The notes below the pieces were generated by a model. That model saw only the letters and a list, made by a program, of their open reading frames with translations. It had not been told where the DNA came from and did not search any database. This document shows positions 1-5,661 of a DNA stretch of 10,696 bases, piece after piece. The DNA comes from an uncultured Collinsella sp. (GTDB lineage Bacteria; Actinomycetota; Coriobacteriia; Coriobacteriales; Coriobacteriaceae): the NCBI GenBank assembly GCA_900552395.1, contig URZJ01000047.1, forward strand, positions 1 through 10,696, given 5' to 3'. A program made the position numbers and the translations under genes. Numbering within the stretch: the first letter of the stretch is position 1; every line of letters starts with the position of its first letter.

Positions 1-337
1 CCGAGGTGACGCCCGGCACCACCTCCACCTCCGCGCCGCCGTATTCCCCTGCAAGCTGCAAAAGCGGCCCGGCCATGCCGTACACGCCCGCGTCACCGCT
101 GCACACGAGCGCCACGGCTTCTCCGCTCTGCGCGCGCGAAAGCGCCAGACGGCACCGTTCGACCTCGTGCATCATCGGCGTCGCGAGATGCGCCGCGTCG
201 GGCACGGCGGCGAGCGCGAGCTCCACGTATTTCGTGTACCCCACAACGATGTCGGCCGCCTCGAGCGCGCGCCGAGCCGCAATCGTCATGCCGTCGGGGC
301 CGCCCGGGCCAATCCCCACCACGAAGAGCTTTCCCAT
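1..337 (-). CDS. cbiH: Precorrin-3B / cobalt-precorrin-3 C17-methyltransferase, partial (cut by left edge)
   Basis: This is the SAM-dependent methyltransferase that methylates C17 and drives ring contraction in corrin synthesis; it is cytoplasmic. About 112 N-terminal residues are visible and the 3' end lies outside the window. The N-terminus reads MGKLFVVGIGPGG, the glycine-rich SAM-binding loop of the tetrapyrrole methylase fold. It is followed by VVGYTKYVEL (about residues 31-40), then VALVCSGDAGVYGMAG (about 74-89) and EVVPGVTS at the cut, all typical of CobJ/CbiH. The ATG at 337-335 shares one base with the cbiG stop (TGATG). A good ribosome binding site, AAGGAG, lies at 348-343 inside the end of cbiG, so translation is probably coupled. 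It is the last visible gene of the minus-strand cbi operon. The family is confident from motifs; a fusion to another domain beyond the edge cannot be excluded. Confidence 0.9.
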   Translation of the reverse strand, partial: MGKLFVVGIGPGGPDGMTIAARRALEAADIVVGYTKYVELALAAVPDAAHLATPMMHEVERCRLALSRAQSGEAVALVCSGDAGVYGMAGPLLQLAGEYGGAEVEVVPGVTS

Positions 338-1470
338 CACCGCTCCTTAAACGAAAGTTCGATAGTTACCTTGGAAAACGCGACGGTCACGCCGCCGTGA
401 GCGAGCTTCGGGAAGAAAAGTTTGCCCCCGCCCGCGAGCGCCGCGCGCTCGCACACGTTGTCGACCCCCACCGTCGCGCGCACGAAATCAGATGGCGAAA
501 CGCTGCCTTCGACCTGCGACAACTCCTCTGCGGAATACGTCGCGAGCGGGATACTGCGCGCGTGGCAGAAGGCGAGCAGACCCTCCTCGCGCGCCTTAAC
601 GTCGATCGTCGCCGCCTCGCGCACGGCCGAAGGCGAGATGCCCGCCTGCCCGCACGCGAGAAGAAACGCCTCCCCGATCGCTTCGGTGCACGCACCGCGA
701 CGGCACCCTATGCCCGCAACGATGCAGGGTAAGACAAGGTGAAGCGGCTCGGGCGCAGGCGCCTGCGCCCGCACGCCCGCCGGCTTCCCCGTCACACCGG
801 CGGGCACGACCTCGCCCGTTGTCTCCGCCGCGCGAACGGACGCACCTGCATTCGCGCCAGCGAACGGCGACACGACGATATCGGCCCGAGCGCGGTCGGA
901 CGCAATGTCAACCCCCTCAGGCGGCTGTCCCGAAATCGGCATGTCGGAATAGAGCGCCACGCGCCCGCCCGAAAGCAGCCGCGCCGACACTCGCTTGATA
1001 GCCTCGGGATTCGAAACGGCGAGCCCAGCACAGCGCGCCCACGTATCCACCGCCCACACGCCGCGGACGTCGGTCGCCGTGGTGATGACGGGGATGGCCC
1101 CTGCCGCGCGTGCCAGAGTTTGCGCAAGCTCGTTCGCACCGCCCAAATGCCCCGACAAAAGCGAGACGGCAAAGCGCCCCGCCTCGTCGATCACCACAAC
1201 CGCGGAATCGTTTGCCTTCGAGGCGACATGCGGCGCGATCGCCCGCACGGCGATGCCCGCCGCGCCCACGAACAGAAGCGCGTCCGACGCTTCCCACGCG
1301 AGCGCCGTCCATGCGCGCAGGTCGGCCTTCCCCTCGCCGAACCCGCGCGAAACGGAAACGTTCCAGCCAGAGTCATCTTCACCTGTCTGCGCGCAATCGG
1401 AAAGCGCGCGTGCGGTGCGCTCCGCCAACGCATACCCCCTCTCAGTGAACGCTATGCAGGAAACCCTCAT
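337..1470 (-). CDS. cbiG: Cobalt-precorrin-5A hydrolase CbiG
   Basis: CbiG opens the delta-lactone of cobalt-precorrin-5A and releases acetaldehyde, a step specific to the anaerobic B12 pathway. The 377-residue protein has the expected three-part layout. The N-terminal domain shows GAAGIAVRAIAPHVASK (69-85), VSLLSGHLGGANELA (102-116) and VITTATD (128-134). The C-terminal domain shows VAGIGCRRGACTEAI (251-265) and ends with GGKLFFPKLAHGGVTVAF. Between them, about residues 203-242, lies a low-complexity Ala/Gly/Pro/Val-rich linker that looks less conserved. The ATG at 1470-1468 directly follows the cbiL stop (TAGATG, no gap). The upstream ribosome site is weak (GGTGGTG), which suggests translational coupling. 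The C-terminal end encodes the ribosome binding site for cbiH. Family assignment is firm; length is normal for the family. Confidence 0.95.
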   Translation of the reverse strand: MRVSCIAFTERGYALAERTARALSDCAQTGEDDSGWNVSVSRGFGEGKADLRAWTALAWEASDALLFVGAAGIAVRAIAPHVASKANDSAVVVIDEAGRFAVSLLSGHLGGANELAQTLARAAGAIPVITTATDVRGVWAVDTWARCAGLAVSNPEAIKRVSARLLSGGRVALYSDMPISGQPPEGVDIASDRARADIVVSPFAGANAGASVRAAETTGEVVPAGVTGKPAGVRAQAPAPEPLHLVLPCIVAGIGCRRGACTEAIGEAFLLACGQAGISPSAVREAATIDVKAREEGLLAFCHARSIPLATYSAEELSQVEGSVSPSDFVRATVGVDNVCERAALAGGGKLFFPKLAHGGVTVAFSKVTIELSFKER

Positions 1471-2160
1471 CTAGCGCACCACCATCGTCGAGAAGTAGCT
1501 GCCCCGATCGGGCACATCGTCGAGCGAGCGGTACACGCGCTCGCCCGGAAGCCCACAGTCCTCTACGAGCTCGGCACCGTCGAAGGCGCCCTCCTCGCGA
1601 AGGATGCGCTTCGTGTCCGCAAGCGAGCGGCGCGCCTTCATGACCACCTTCGTCCCCGGCCAGCCGATTGCGCGGCGAACGTCATCGTAGCCGCCGGGCA
1701 CGATGTGCAGAGGCGACGACATCTCGGGCGTGAGGTCGCGCTCGAGCGCCGCGGCGACCGCGCAGAAGCTCGGCACGCCGGGAATGGCGCGCGCCTCGAA
1801 CCCGCGGGCGCGCACGTCGGGCGCTATGCGCTGGAAGGTGGCGTAGATGCTTGGGTCCCCCAGGTTCAGCAGCGCGACGTCGCGGGCCGCATCCAGGTGC
1901 GCGACAAGCTCGCGAACAAGCGAGGCATGCTCGGCCGCGCGGCGCTCGGCGTCGCGCGTCATCGAGAATCGCACGGGGATCACCGTCTTGCCTGTAAGGT
2001 CGACGGCGCCGCGCACAATGTCAAGCGCGACCATGACCCCGTCCGCCGTTTGCGGTGCGGCGATGACCGGACACGATTCGATTGTGCGGACGGCCTTGAT
2101 CGTGAGCAGCTCGGGGTCGCCAGGCCCCGTGCCCACCCCGTACAGCACGCCTTTACTCAT
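1471..2160 (-). CDS. cbiL: Precorrin-2 / cobalt-factor II C20-methyltransferase
   Basis: This SAM-dependent methyltransferase adds the C20 methyl group to cobalt-factor II (precorrin-2 in the aerobic route). The 229-residue protein begins MSKGVLYGVGTGPGDPELLT, with the GTGPGDPELLT SAM-binding loop. It has LLNLGDPSIYATF in the middle (about 97-109), characteristic of CobI/CbiL, and IPGVPSFCAVAAAL (about 125-138), the conserved substrate-side loop. I place the start at 2160, which overlaps the cbiD end by 8 bases (ATGAGTAA) and has a purine-rich GGGGG tract upstream. An in-frame ATG at 2190 would add ten residues (MLLSGNWGRR) that do not match the family N-terminus. It is the third gene of the cbi operon. 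The call is firm to family; CbiL rather than CobI is chosen because cbiD, cbiG and cbiK are neighbours. Confidence 0.93.
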   Translation of the reverse strand: MSKGVLYGVGTGPGDPELLTIKAVRTIESCPVIAAPQTADGVMVALDIVRGAVDLTGKTVIPVRFSMTRDAERRAAEHASLVRELVAHLDAARDVALLNLGDPSIYATFQRIAPDVRARGFEARAIPGVPSFCAVAAALERDLTPEMSSPLHIVPGGYDDVRRAIGWPGTKVVMKARRSLADTKRILREEGAFDGAELVEDCGLPGERVYRSLDDVPDRGSYFSTMVVR

Positions 2161-3337
2161 ACGTCGCCCCCAATTCCCCGATAACAGCATCGGCGCCCGA
2201 CGTGCGGAAAAGCTCGCGGCGCCCGGCGTCGAACACGACCGCGGCGATGTCGCATGCGCCCGCCGCGCGGCGGCGCAACCTGTCCTCGATTGCCGCAGCG
2301 AGCGAGGCGCGCACAGCGTCCCCCACGCCGGCGGCCTCGATTACCTCGAGCGCCGTCGTGGTCGTGACCGACGACATGATCTCGTGCACGGTCTTCGCGC
2401 CCGCGCCGGCCAAGGCCGCGTGGGCGGCCAGAATCTCCGCGCGGCAGTCGGCGGTACGCGAATGGGTGTCCATGATGCCGCCCGCGACCTTCACTAGCTT
2501 GCCGATGTGTCCCACAAGAAGGACATTGGTAAATCCCTCGCGAACGCAGCAATCAATCGCATCGCCCACAAAGTTGGAGATGAAGACCACCGGCGCACCG
2601 TTTAGGTGGAAATGCCCCGAGATGAACTGCCCGCCGTAGTTGCCGGGCGTGAGCACGACTCCGCGCCGCCCCATAGCCGCATGCTGCCGGATCTCGAGCT
2701 CGATGCTGTCGCGCAAGGCAGCGAGGCTGCGCGGCTCGACGATGCCCGTCGTACCCAGGATGGAGATGCCGTCCTCTATCCCCAGGTGCGGGTTGAAGGT
2801 CTTTTCGGCAAGGGCAACACCCTCGGGTACCGAAATCGTCACAGCAATATTTCCAGAAAAGCCGTGCGCGGCGCACACCTCGCGCACCGCCGAAGTGATC
2901 ATCGCGCGCGGCGTCGCGTTGATGGCGGCCGCCCCCACCGGCTGCTCAAGCCCGGGCAACGTCACGCGCCCCACGCCCACGCCGCCATCGACGGAAACTT
3001 CCGATTCGCGCGCGGGCACGCCCTTGCTGCCCGCAGCGCCCGTGCCCGGCCCCGCATGTTCCACGAGCGCGTACACGAGCACGCCGTCGGTCACATCGGC
3101 ATCGTCGCCTGCGTCCTTTCGCACGGCGCACTGGGCGCACCCCTCGCCGATGCATACGTCGACCACGTCCGTCTCGACGGGCAGCCCGCCGGGGGTGACG
3201 ATCGACACGCGGCCCACGGTCTTTCGTGACAAGAGCATCTCGCAGGCCGCCTTCGCCGCGAGAGCGGCGCAGCTCCCCGTGGTGTAGCCGCAGCGCAGGC
3301 GGGTCGTCCCGGTATATATGTAGTGCTCGAAGGCCAC
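2153..3337 (-). CDS. cbiD: Cobalt-precorrin-5B C1-methyltransferase CbiD (GTG start)
   Basis: CbiD methylates C1 of cobalt-precorrin-5B and is a marker of the anaerobic B12 pathway. The 394-residue protein matches the family throughout: LRCGYTTGSCAALAAKAA near the N-terminus, VRKDAGDDADVTDG, DGGVGVGRVTLPGL, AAINATPRAMI, KTFNPHLGIEDGISILGTTG, LTPGNYGGQF, ISNFVGDAID and LLVGHIGKLVKVAGGIMDTH. I choose the GTG at 3337-3335 (VAFEHYIYTG), one base after the cbiF stop, with GGAAGG about 12 bases upstream. The open frame continues upstream to 3505, but those 56 residues are Arg/Ala-rich and are only the shadow of the cbiF 3' end. The gene ends in an 8-base overlap with cbiL. No key motif is missing. 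The start codon is less certain than the identity. Confidence 0.95.
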   Translation of the reverse strand: MAFEHYIYTGTTRLRCGYTTGSCAALAAKAACEMLLSRKTVGRVSIVTPGGLPVETDVVDVCIGEGCAQCAVRKDAGDDADVTDGVLVYALVEHAGPGTGAAGSKGVPARESEVSVDGGVGVGRVTLPGLEQPVGAAAINATPRAMITSAVREVCAAHGFSGNIAVTISVPEGVALAEKTFNPHLGIEDGISILGTTGIVEPRSLAALRDSIELEIRQHAAMGRRGVVLTPGNYGGQFISGHFHLNGAPVVFISNFVGDAIDCCVREGFTNVLLVGHIGKLVKVAGGIMDTHSRTADCRAEILAAHAALAGAGAKTVHEIMSSVTTTTALEVIEAAGVGDAVRASLAAAIEDRLRRRAAGACDIAAVVFDAGRRELFRTSGADAVIGELGATYE

Positions 3338-3338
3338 G

Positions 3339-4130
3339 CTAGCTGCTCGCCTTCCGATACCCCGTGGCAAACGAAGGGTCGTAAAGCTTGCTGCGCTCGT
3401 ACGACTCCGCTTGCGCGCCGTCGTGCGCAAGCCCGCCGCGAGCTCCGAGCACGCGGCCCACCACCACGAGCGCCGTGCGGTCGATGCCCTCTCGCGCGCC
3501 CGCATCGGCGAGCGTGCCCACTGTGCATCGCACCACGCGCTCCTCAGGCCAGGTCGCCTTATACACGAGCGCCGCCGGCTCGTCGGAGCTGCGGCCCGCG
3601 GCCAAAAGCTCGGCGGAAAGCTCGGCGAGCATACCCGAGCTCAGGAAGATGACCATAGTCGAGCCACTTTCCGCCATGGTGCGCATGCCCTCGCCCGCAG
3701 GCATGGGGGTGCGCCCGGAAAGCCGCGTGATCACGACCGACTGGCTGATTCCCGGCAGCGTGTATTCCTGGCGAAGCGCCGCCGCGGCACCGCAAAAGCT
3801 CGACACGCCGGGCACCACCTCGTAGTCCACGCCGCGCGCGTCGAGCGCGTCCATCTGCTCCTGGATGGCGCCGTACAGGCACGGGTCGCCCGTGTGCAGG
3901 CGCACCACTTCCTCGCCCCGCGCATCTGCCGCGCACATCACGTCGAGCACTTCCTCCAAGGTCATGTGCGCGCTGTCGTAGACGATGCAGGATTCCTTGC
4001 ACTCAGCGAGCAGCTCGGGGTTCACAAGGCTCCCCGCCCAAACGACCACGTCGGCCGCGTGCAGAAGGCGAGCCCCGCGCAGCGTGATAAGGTCGGCGGC
4101 GCCAGAGCCTGCGCCAACGATATGAATCAT
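3339..4130 (-). CDS. cbiF: Precorrin-4 / cobalt-precorrin-4 C11-methyltransferase
   Basis: This SAM-dependent enzyme methylates C11 of cobalt-precorrin-4. The 263-residue protein shows VVVWAGSLVNPELL (about 28-41), VRLHTGDPCLYGAIQEQMD (about 75-93) and VVPGVSSFCGAAAAL (about 103-117), all diagnostic of CobM/CbiF. The start at 4130 (MIHIVGAGSG) has a strong GGGAAGGGAAGG purine tract upstream. The open frame extends to 4274, but those 48 residues have no family resemblance. One oddity is that the usual GAGPGDPDL-type SAM loop reads GAGSGAADL here, losing the proline and acidic residue common in relatives. As the rest is intact I expect an active enzyme. It is the first gene of the minus-strand cbi operon, with a roughly 150-base leader up to the divergent promoter region. 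Confidence 0.94.
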   Translation of the reverse strand: MIHIVGAGSGAADLITLRGARLLHAADVVVWAGSLVNPELLAECKESCIVYDSAHMTLEEVLDVMCAADARGEEVVRLHTGDPCLYGAIQEQMDALDARGVDYEVVPGVSSFCGAAAALRQEYTLPGISQSVVITRLSGRTPMPAGEGMRTMAESGSTMVIFLSSGMLAELSAELLAAGRSSDEPAALVYKATWPEERVVRCTVGTLADAGAREGIDRTALVVVGRVLGARGGLAHDGAQAESYERSKLYDPSFATGYRKASS

Positions 4131-4200
4131 CCGAGCCTTCCCTTCCCGTTTCTCATCGCAACCGTTTACGCCGCCATTCACGCAGCGGGCAAAACACGGC

Positions 4201-4233
4201 GCCTGCGGCAGCAATCGGCGCAAATACGCAGGC
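4201..4233 (-). promoter_or_regulatory. Hairpin in the untranslated leader of the cbi operon
   Basis: The inverted repeat GCCTGCG / CGCAGGC (7 base pairs, 19-base loop) lies in the 4131-4285 leader before cbiF. On the minus strand it is followed by GCCGTGTTTT, so it could act as a weak attenuator. The U tract is short and no aptamer motif (no GGTG..AATCC box) is visible on this strand, so the role is speculative. Confidence 0.25.
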
Positions 4234-4261
4234 AGGAGGAGCAATGCCGCCCGCGCTGGCT

Positions 4262-4290
4262 TTGACACGTTCACAAGTGCCCACTATCAT
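4262..4290 (+). promoter_or_regulatory. Sigma-70 promoter for the riboswitch-cbiK transcript
   Basis: TTGACA at 4262-4267 is a perfect -35 box, followed after exactly 17 bases by TATCAT at 4285-4290 (five of six consensus bases). Transcription should start near 4297, giving a roughly 290-base leader that contains the whole cobalamin riboswitch before the cbiK start at 4589. Confidence 0.75.
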
Positions 4291-4291
4291 A
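4286..4291 (-). promoter_or_regulatory. Candidate divergent -10 box for the cbi operon
   Basis: The 11-base palindrome ACTATCATAGT (4283-4293) presents TATGAT on the minus strand at 4291-4286, overlapping the plus-strand -10 box. No good -35 box stands at the expected distance (ATGCTC at 4314-4309), so this promoter would be weak or would need an activator. The palindrome could also be a regulator-binding site. Confidence 0.35.
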
Positions 4292-4339
4292 GTAAAAGTT
4301 TCGGCAACGAGCATATGACAATCGGATAAAAGGAAATGA

Positions 4340-4460
4340 CCGGCGCGGCGCCTGCACAGCCCGCGCTGGCTTGCGGAGGGAACCAGGTGGGAATCCTGGG
4401 CAAGGGACATTACTGTATAGGACGCGCGGGCGAACCGCCTCGCGCCCCAAGCCAGACTGC
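4340..4460 (+). promoter_or_regulatory. Cobalamin (B12) riboswitch aptamer
   Basis: The leader of cbiK carries the conserved cobalamin-riboswitch core: GGGAA at 4378-4382, then the hairpin CCAGGTGGGAATCCTGG (the GGTG..AATCC B12 box) and, a few bases on, ACATTACTGTATAGG. The 3' part GCCAGACTGC matches the usual GCCAG..CTGC end. CTGGCTTG (4366-4373) pairs perfectly with CAAGCCAG (4448-4455) and closes the domain, supporting the fold. It lies about 130 bases upstream of cbiK on the same strand and behind a strong promoter. Known members turn expression off when cobalamin is bound, so the chelatase and transporter cluster should be induced when B12 is low. The boundaries are approximate and the subclass (adenosyl- or methyl/aqua-cobalamin type) was not resolved. 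Confidence 0.9.
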
Positions 4461-4464
4461 TTCG

Positions 4465-4581
4465 CCTTTTCCTCACGGCATCGCCGTGGCGTTAGCTCCT
4501 TGTGAACCCCGAGGGGTGCGCTTTTCTTTCGCTTGTGCCGACAAGCAACTGTCGCCGGGGGACCGGCAAACCGAGGAAAGG
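4465..4581 (+). promoter_or_regulatory. Candidate expression platform: anti-Shine-Dalgarno tract, hairpin and RBS
   Basis: Right after the aptamer, CCTTTTCCTC (4465-4474) can form nine pairs, with one bulged U, to GAGGAAAGG (4573-4581), the ribosome binding site of cbiK. Between the two lies a perfect 6-base-pair hairpin, CACGGC/GCCGTG (4474-4488), which shares base 4474 with the tract. This would permit B12-dependent masking of the translation start. No folding calculation was done, so this is a model. Confidence 0.4.
4502..4530 (+). terminator. Possible riboswitch-controlled intrinsic terminator
   Basis: A hairpin built on ACCC-CGAG-GGGT (4506-4517), extended by G-C, U-G and G-C pairs with one mismatch, is followed by TTTTCTTTC (4522-4530). 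It sits between the riboswitch and cbiK, where a regulated terminator is expected. The stem is short and the U tract interrupted, so it competes with the translational-masking model. Confidence 0.35.
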
Positions 4582-4588
4582 AAAAACC

Positions 4589-5515
4589 ATGTCCGACCAG
4601 ATGTCACGCCGCGGCTTCATGGGCGCCGCAGCAACCGGAGCCGTCGCGCTCGCCGGAGTCGCGCTCGCGGGCTGCTCCAACACCTCCGCGAGTTCCGAGA
4701 AATCTAGTGAAAAGGAGAAGGCCGCGAAGCCGGTCATCCTCGTCACGAGCTTCGGCACGAGCTACAACGACTCGCGCCACATCACCATCGGCGCCATCGA
4801 AGACGCTATCCGCGAGAAGTACTGGCAGGACTACGACATCCGCCGCGCCTTCACCGCGCAGATCATCATCGACAAGCTGAAGAAGCGCGACGGCATCACG
4901 ATCGACAACATGACCGAGGCGCTTGACCGCTGCGTGGAAGACGGCGTGAAGGAAATCGTCGTGCAGCCGACGCATCTCATGGCTGGCCTGGAATACGCCG
5001 ACGTGAAAGACGAGCTCGACAAGTACGCCGACAAGTTCGACAAGATCTCGCTCGGCGACCCGCTGCTCACCTCCGACGACGACTACAAAAAGGTGGCCGC
5101 AGCCATTAAGGAGAACATGGCGTCCTTCGACGACGGCGAGACGGCGCTGTGCCTCATGGGCCACGGCACCGAAGCCGATTCCAACGCCGACTATGCCAAG
5201 ATGCAGGAAGTGTTCAAGAACGAGGGTTTGACGCAGTTCTTCGTCGGCACCGTCGAGGCTGAACCGACCTGCGAGGATGTTATCGCCGCCGCGAGCGCCG
5301 CAGGCTACAAGAAGGCCGTGCTCGCGCCGTTCATGGTGGTCGCGGGCGACCACGCGAACAACGACATGGCAGACGAGACCGACCCCGACAGCTGGGCTGC
5401 GAAGTTCGTGGCCGCCGGCTTCGAAGTGACGTGCCTGCTCCAGGGTCTGGGACAGAACGTCGCGGTCGACGACATCTACGTCTCGCACGTGGACGACGCC
5501 ATCGCCAAGCTGTAA
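4589..5515 (+). CDS. cbiK: Exported, lipid-anchored sirohydrochlorin cobaltochelatase CbiK
   Basis: CbiK inserts cobalt into sirohydrochlorin, the first step of the anaerobic B12 route. The 308-residue protein has a chelatase core from about residue 47 (KPVILVTSFGTSY). It keeps both histidines expected for metal binding and catalysis: His192 in LMGHGTEADS and His255 in VVAGDHANNDMAD. Unusually for an enzyme of cytoplasmic synthesis, it starts with a twin-arginine-like signal (SRRGFMG, 6-12), a hydrophobic stretch and a lipobox LAGC (Cys29). A Ser/Glu/Lys linker (30-47) follows. It should therefore be exported and anchored outside the membrane. Periplasmic CbiK is known from Desulfovibrio. The ATG at 4589 has a strong GAGGAAAGG site; an upstream GTG frame at 4502 would run through the leader and bury the signal. 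Its role may be corrinoid-precursor, haem or metal binding rather than bulk synthesis (inference). It is under the B12 riboswitch. Confidence 0.92.
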   Translation: MSDQMSRRGFMGAAATGAVALAGVALAGCSNTSASSEKSSEKEKAAKPVILVTSFGTSYNDSRHITIGAIEDAIREKYWQDYDIRRAFTAQIIIDKLKKRDGITIDNMTEALDRCVEDGVKEIVVQPTHLMAGLEYADVKDELDKYADKFDKISLGDPLLTSDDDYKKVAAAIKENMASFDDGETALCLMGHGTEADSNADYAKMQEVFKNEGLTQFFVGTVEAEPTCEDVIAAASAAGYKKAVLAPFMVVAGDHANNDMADETDPDSWAAKFVAAGFEVTCLLQGLGQNVAVDDIYVSHVDDAIAKL

Positions 5516-5524
5516 ACTCGCCGC

Positions 5525-5553
5525 GCACGGAGGCGCCGGTCGCGTCCCCGTGC
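5525..5553 (+). promoter_or_regulatory. Inverted repeat just after cbiK, overlapping the next hairpin
   Basis: GCACGG (5525-5530) pairs with CCGTGC (5548-5553); after a bulged A two more G-C pairs can form. The last three bases are shared with the left arm of the 5551-5598 hairpin, so the two structures partly exclude each other. Confidence 0.35.
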
Positions 5554-5598
5554 AACGGGCATGCGCCTTTCCCCGACTGACGACGCATGCCCGTTGCA
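5551..5598 (+). repeat. Perfect 15-base inverted repeat between cbiK and the lipoprotein gene
   Basis: TGCAACGGGCATGCG (5551-5565) is exactly complementary to 5584-5598, with an 18-base loop. The RNA hairpin would be very stable. No run of U follows (TTCGCATCC), so it is not a classic terminator. It could be a processing or mRNA-stability element that sets different levels of CbiK and the transporter, or a protein-binding site. Confidence 0.7.
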
Positions 5599-5607
5599 TT
5601 CGCATCC

Positions 5608-5637
5608 CGACCGCCCACCGCACGGCGCGGGCGGTCG
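5608..5637 (+). promoter_or_regulatory. Second hairpin directly before the lipoprotein RBS
   Basis: CGACCGCCC (5608-5616) pairs with GGGCGGTCG (5629-5637), nine pairs, with a small inner CCG/CGG helix in the loop. It ends about nine bases before the AAAGGAA ribosome site at 5646-5652. Together with the 15-base repeat it fills the 5516-5661 gap, in which I see no promoter and no gene. Confidence 0.5.
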
Positions 5638-5661
5638 AAGCGATTGAAAGGAACCCCCTCC

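Larger units (their letters stand above)
4249..4372 (+). repeat. 14-base direct repeat flanking the divergent promoter
   Basis: GCCCGCGCTGGCTT occurs at 4249-4262 and again at 4359-4372, 110 bases apart. The second copy contains most of the 5' arm of a closing helix of the cobalamin riboswitch. The first copy lies just upstream of, and touches, the -35 box of the plus-strand promoter. It lies in the minus-strand leader, where it is transcribed as the complement. It may be a remnant of a duplicated riboswitch edge or a chance GC-rich match. Confidence 0.5.

Noticed and set aside
739..2184. A 481-codon open frame on the plus strand under cbiG and cbiL
   Set aside because: Its product is Arg/His/Ala-rich with no motif, it is antisense to two firm genes, and long stop-free frames are expected in GC-rich coding DNA.
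3338..3505. CbiD extended upstream to 3505
   Set aside because: The extra 56 residues are Arg/Ala-rich and overlap the conserved 3' end of cbiF; family similarity starts just after the GTG at 3337.
4131..4300. A second cobalamin riboswitch on the minus strand before cbiF
   Set aside because: I looked for the GGTG..AATCC core and the GCCAG..CTGC end and found neither; only a hairpin and the 14-base repeat are present.
4502..4588. Longer CbiK from a GTG at 4502
   Set aside because: It would put 29 unrelated residues before a clear export signal and would overlap the terminator-like hairpin; the ATG at 4589 has a much better ribosome site.
4336..4707. A plus-strand frame with AAAGGAA before an ATG, running through the leader into cbiK
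   Set aside because: It covers the structured riboswitch and the cbiK start in another frame and shows no protein motif; the conserved RNA explains the sequence.
5551..5598. Classic intrinsic terminator after cbiK
   Set aside because: The stem is strong but no U run follows it, so I list it as an inverted repeat of unknown role.
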